DNA of 29,783 nucleotides. Source: Pinguiococcus pyrenoidosus. Taxonomy: Eukaryota; Sar; Pinguiophyceae; Pinguiochrysidales; Pinguiochrysidaceae. Each line of letters opens with the position of its first letter. Position 1 is the stretch's first letter. Under the pieces are notes generated by a model, which saw only the letters and a program-made list of their open reading frames with translations, did not search any database and was not told the DNA's origin. Position numbers and translations under genes: made by a program. Shown here in pieces: positions 28,501 through 29,783 of the stretch. Location: the NCBI GenBank assembly GCA_019677205.1, contig JAAMXY010000021.1, forward strand, positions 1 to 29,783. The letters are read 5' to 3'.

Positions 28501-29054
28501 CGCCCCTGCCGGGGTTCTGCGGTGAGACGGTCTGGGATGCGCGTGGCCTGGATATACATATATGTGAACGCACACTCGAGGCCATCTCCGGGTGCCCAGG
28601 GGTACACCCTCCTTGCGTGTGTTGGCGTGACGGCCGTGTCTTCAGCATGTACTGTGTTTTTTACATGATAGGGCAGGGCAGACCTGGGCTGGGCTGGAGT
28701 GGACTGGGCTGGGCTGGGCTGGGCAGGGCTGGGCTAGGCTGGGCCGGGCAGATAAATTTTGACGGGGACGGGCACCATCTCAAGCAGGGGGAAAGCTCCA
28801 GTCTGGAGACGGCACCGAAAATTTCGCCGTCGAGGACGGATGCCCCTTCCTCGCGATGGCGCCGTCCCAAGCAGACTGCAAGATATGCATGTATGGAAGA
28901 AGCGTCGTCATCAGACGCCCATGGGGCGAAAGGCAAAACGCGCATGCCTCTGTGAAGTGCTTGTGTGCGGGGAGGACTGCTTCCTGAAGAACTGTTTGCG
29001 ATCGTGTGGTGGGATCTGTGCTTGGCGCAGTGTGAAGGCAACGAAGCAAGATCT
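28501..29054. other. Convergent 3' spacer with G-rich pentamer repeat
   Basis: 554 bp between two convergent stop codons. It contains TATACATATATG near 28554, the GGGCT repeat at 28671-28750 and a small hairpin CTCCAGTCTGGAG near 28797-28809. No gene is seen. Confidence 0.5.
28671..28750 (+). repeat. GGGCT pentamer repeat, G-quadruplex candidate
   Basis: About a dozen GGGCT units with GGGCA, GGAGT and GGCCGG variants. Four consecutive GGG tracts with 2-nt loops occur, enough for a canonical G-quadruplex on the plus strand. Confidence 0.85.
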
Positions 29055-29783
29055 CTAGTTTTGGTCGAGTGCCTCCGCCTCCCCTTGCTCTTCGAAGTCT
29101 ATGCGAAGGCCTCGGCAGAGGAAGAACCGCTCGACGGATGCTGTCCTCGATGCCTTTGGCTTGATGCTCCACTGCTTTGCGAACAGCTGCTTCCCGAGTG
29201 TGAGCAGGTCCTGCTCGTCGCGGCCCTGAAAGTACTTGACCAGCACGACCGCCTCGCTTTGTTGCTGCGTTCGCTGCTGCGCGAAGAGCTCTGCCGCGAA
29301 GCCCACTGCACCGCACGCCAGCTCAATCGAGCGCGCATGATCTCCCCAGCGGTCGCCGGTGGTACTCTAGCACAAGCGAGGAAGCGGTTAGTCCGAGGCA
29401 GGCGCGAGCTGCCGATAGGGCTGGGAGCCGGCTTCGCGAAAACGGCTCAAGATTAGCATAGCCAGTGTCATCCTGTCAACGCGATCTCACGCTGTCTGTC
29501 AAGGATTGAGAAGAAGAGTCTTCCTCATTGCCGTCCGCTTGCGTCGCGGTCGCCAAGGGAGGCGGCTTACCGGCGCCATGTCCGACAGAATCACATTCAC
29601 AGGCCTGCCTCCCAGCAGCTGCCTCACTTCCCGCTGAACTGCTGGGTCCGTAAAGTCCCCGACTTCCGTGTGCACGTTGGGTTGGCCAAGCGGTTCGACA
29701 GGCTCCAGGTCGACCCCCGCTACCAGCCCCGACGCTCCGACCGCACTGGCCGCCACCTGCATCCAGCTGCCCGGGCAGCAACC
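29055..29783 (-). CDS. FtsJ/RrmJ-type (MRM2-like) rRNA 2'-O-methyltransferase, 5' end beyond the right edge
   Basis: Two visible exons, 29571-29783 (open to the edge) and 29055-29366, give 174 residues of a protein whose first 60 or so residues are missing. FtsJ enzymes methylate a uridine 2'-OH in the large-subunit rRNA A-loop with S-adenosylmethionine. Visible are CCPGSWMQVA (SAM-binding; family members usually read AAPG), GVDLEPVEP, GDFTDP, LSDMAP with the catalytic Asp, VLVKYFQGRDEQ with the catalytic Lys, and SVERFFLCRG with the catalytic Glu. The first Lys of the K-D-K-E tetrad is beyond the edge. The 204-nt intron (GTAAGC to GTGCTAG) joins DMAP to STTGDRWGDHARS, as in the family. KYFQGRDEQ suggests a bacterial or organellar-type enzyme, so a mitochondrial or plastid role is likely. 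Confidence 0.93.

Noticed and set aside
1-29783. tRNA or rRNA genes, CRISPR arrays, insertion sequences, viral genes
   Set aside because: I looked for tRNA T-loop motifs in the spacers, regularly spaced repeats with unique spacers, and transposase or capsid motifs, and found none.

Overview
The window is GC-rich nuclear DNA from a eukaryotic microbe, most likely an alga. It carries eukaryote-only genes (TOR kinase, a SAGA Ada1/Hfi1-type subunit, DRG1, a T7-like organellar RNA polymerase, a GT14 glycosyltransferase and a WWE/RING protein). I could place ten GT-AG introns by joining reading frames so that conserved motifs are restored. One protein starts with a signal-peptide-like stretch followed by a Phe and a Ser/Arg-rich region, the form expected of targeting to a complex red-lineage plastid. 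That lineage hint rests on one protein and is tentative.

Layout, left to right: (1) an unrecognised gene on the minus strand running off the left edge (1-624), divergent from a LarE-type PP-loop sulfur transferase (862-2073, +). (2) A convergent gap with an 18-bp minisatellite, then RpoT RNA polymerase (2408-5758, -). (3) A long divergent spacer with an AT-rich island, then a putative plastid-targeted protein (6435-7436, +). (4) TOR (7987-17803, +), 3221 residues and almost intronless. (5) A GT14 glycosyltransferase (17998-19903, -), divergent across 150 bp from the Ada1/Hfi1-like gene (20054-21838, +). (6) DRG1 (21867-23069, -) and a five-exon nitronate monooxygenase (23714-25358, -). (7) A divergent spacer with CCAAT boxes and a hairpin, then a WWE/RanBP2/RING-H2 E3 ligase candidate (26503-28500, +). 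(8) An FtsJ-type rRNA 2'-O-methyltransferase running off the right edge (29055-29783, -).

Genes mostly alternate as divergent pairs with convergent 3' ends. Three divergent spacers share the 10-mer TTTGGCGCCA, an E2F-like core that forms a perfect 16-bp palindrome between the GT14 and Ada1/Hfi1 genes. Many genes serve growth and gene expression (TOR, SAGA, organellar transcription, rRNA methylation, DRG1), so shared cell-cycle control is possible but is inference.

The strongest observations for follow-up are: three short introns that are stop-free and a multiple of three, so they hide inside open frames; a TOR with a roughly 435-residue acidic segment between kinase and FATC and an enlarged FRB loop; stop codons of TOR and LarE that lie inside minisatellites; and an apparently unusual WWE-ZnF-WWE-RING architecture. 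No tRNA, rRNA, CRISPR, insertion sequence or viral gene was seen.
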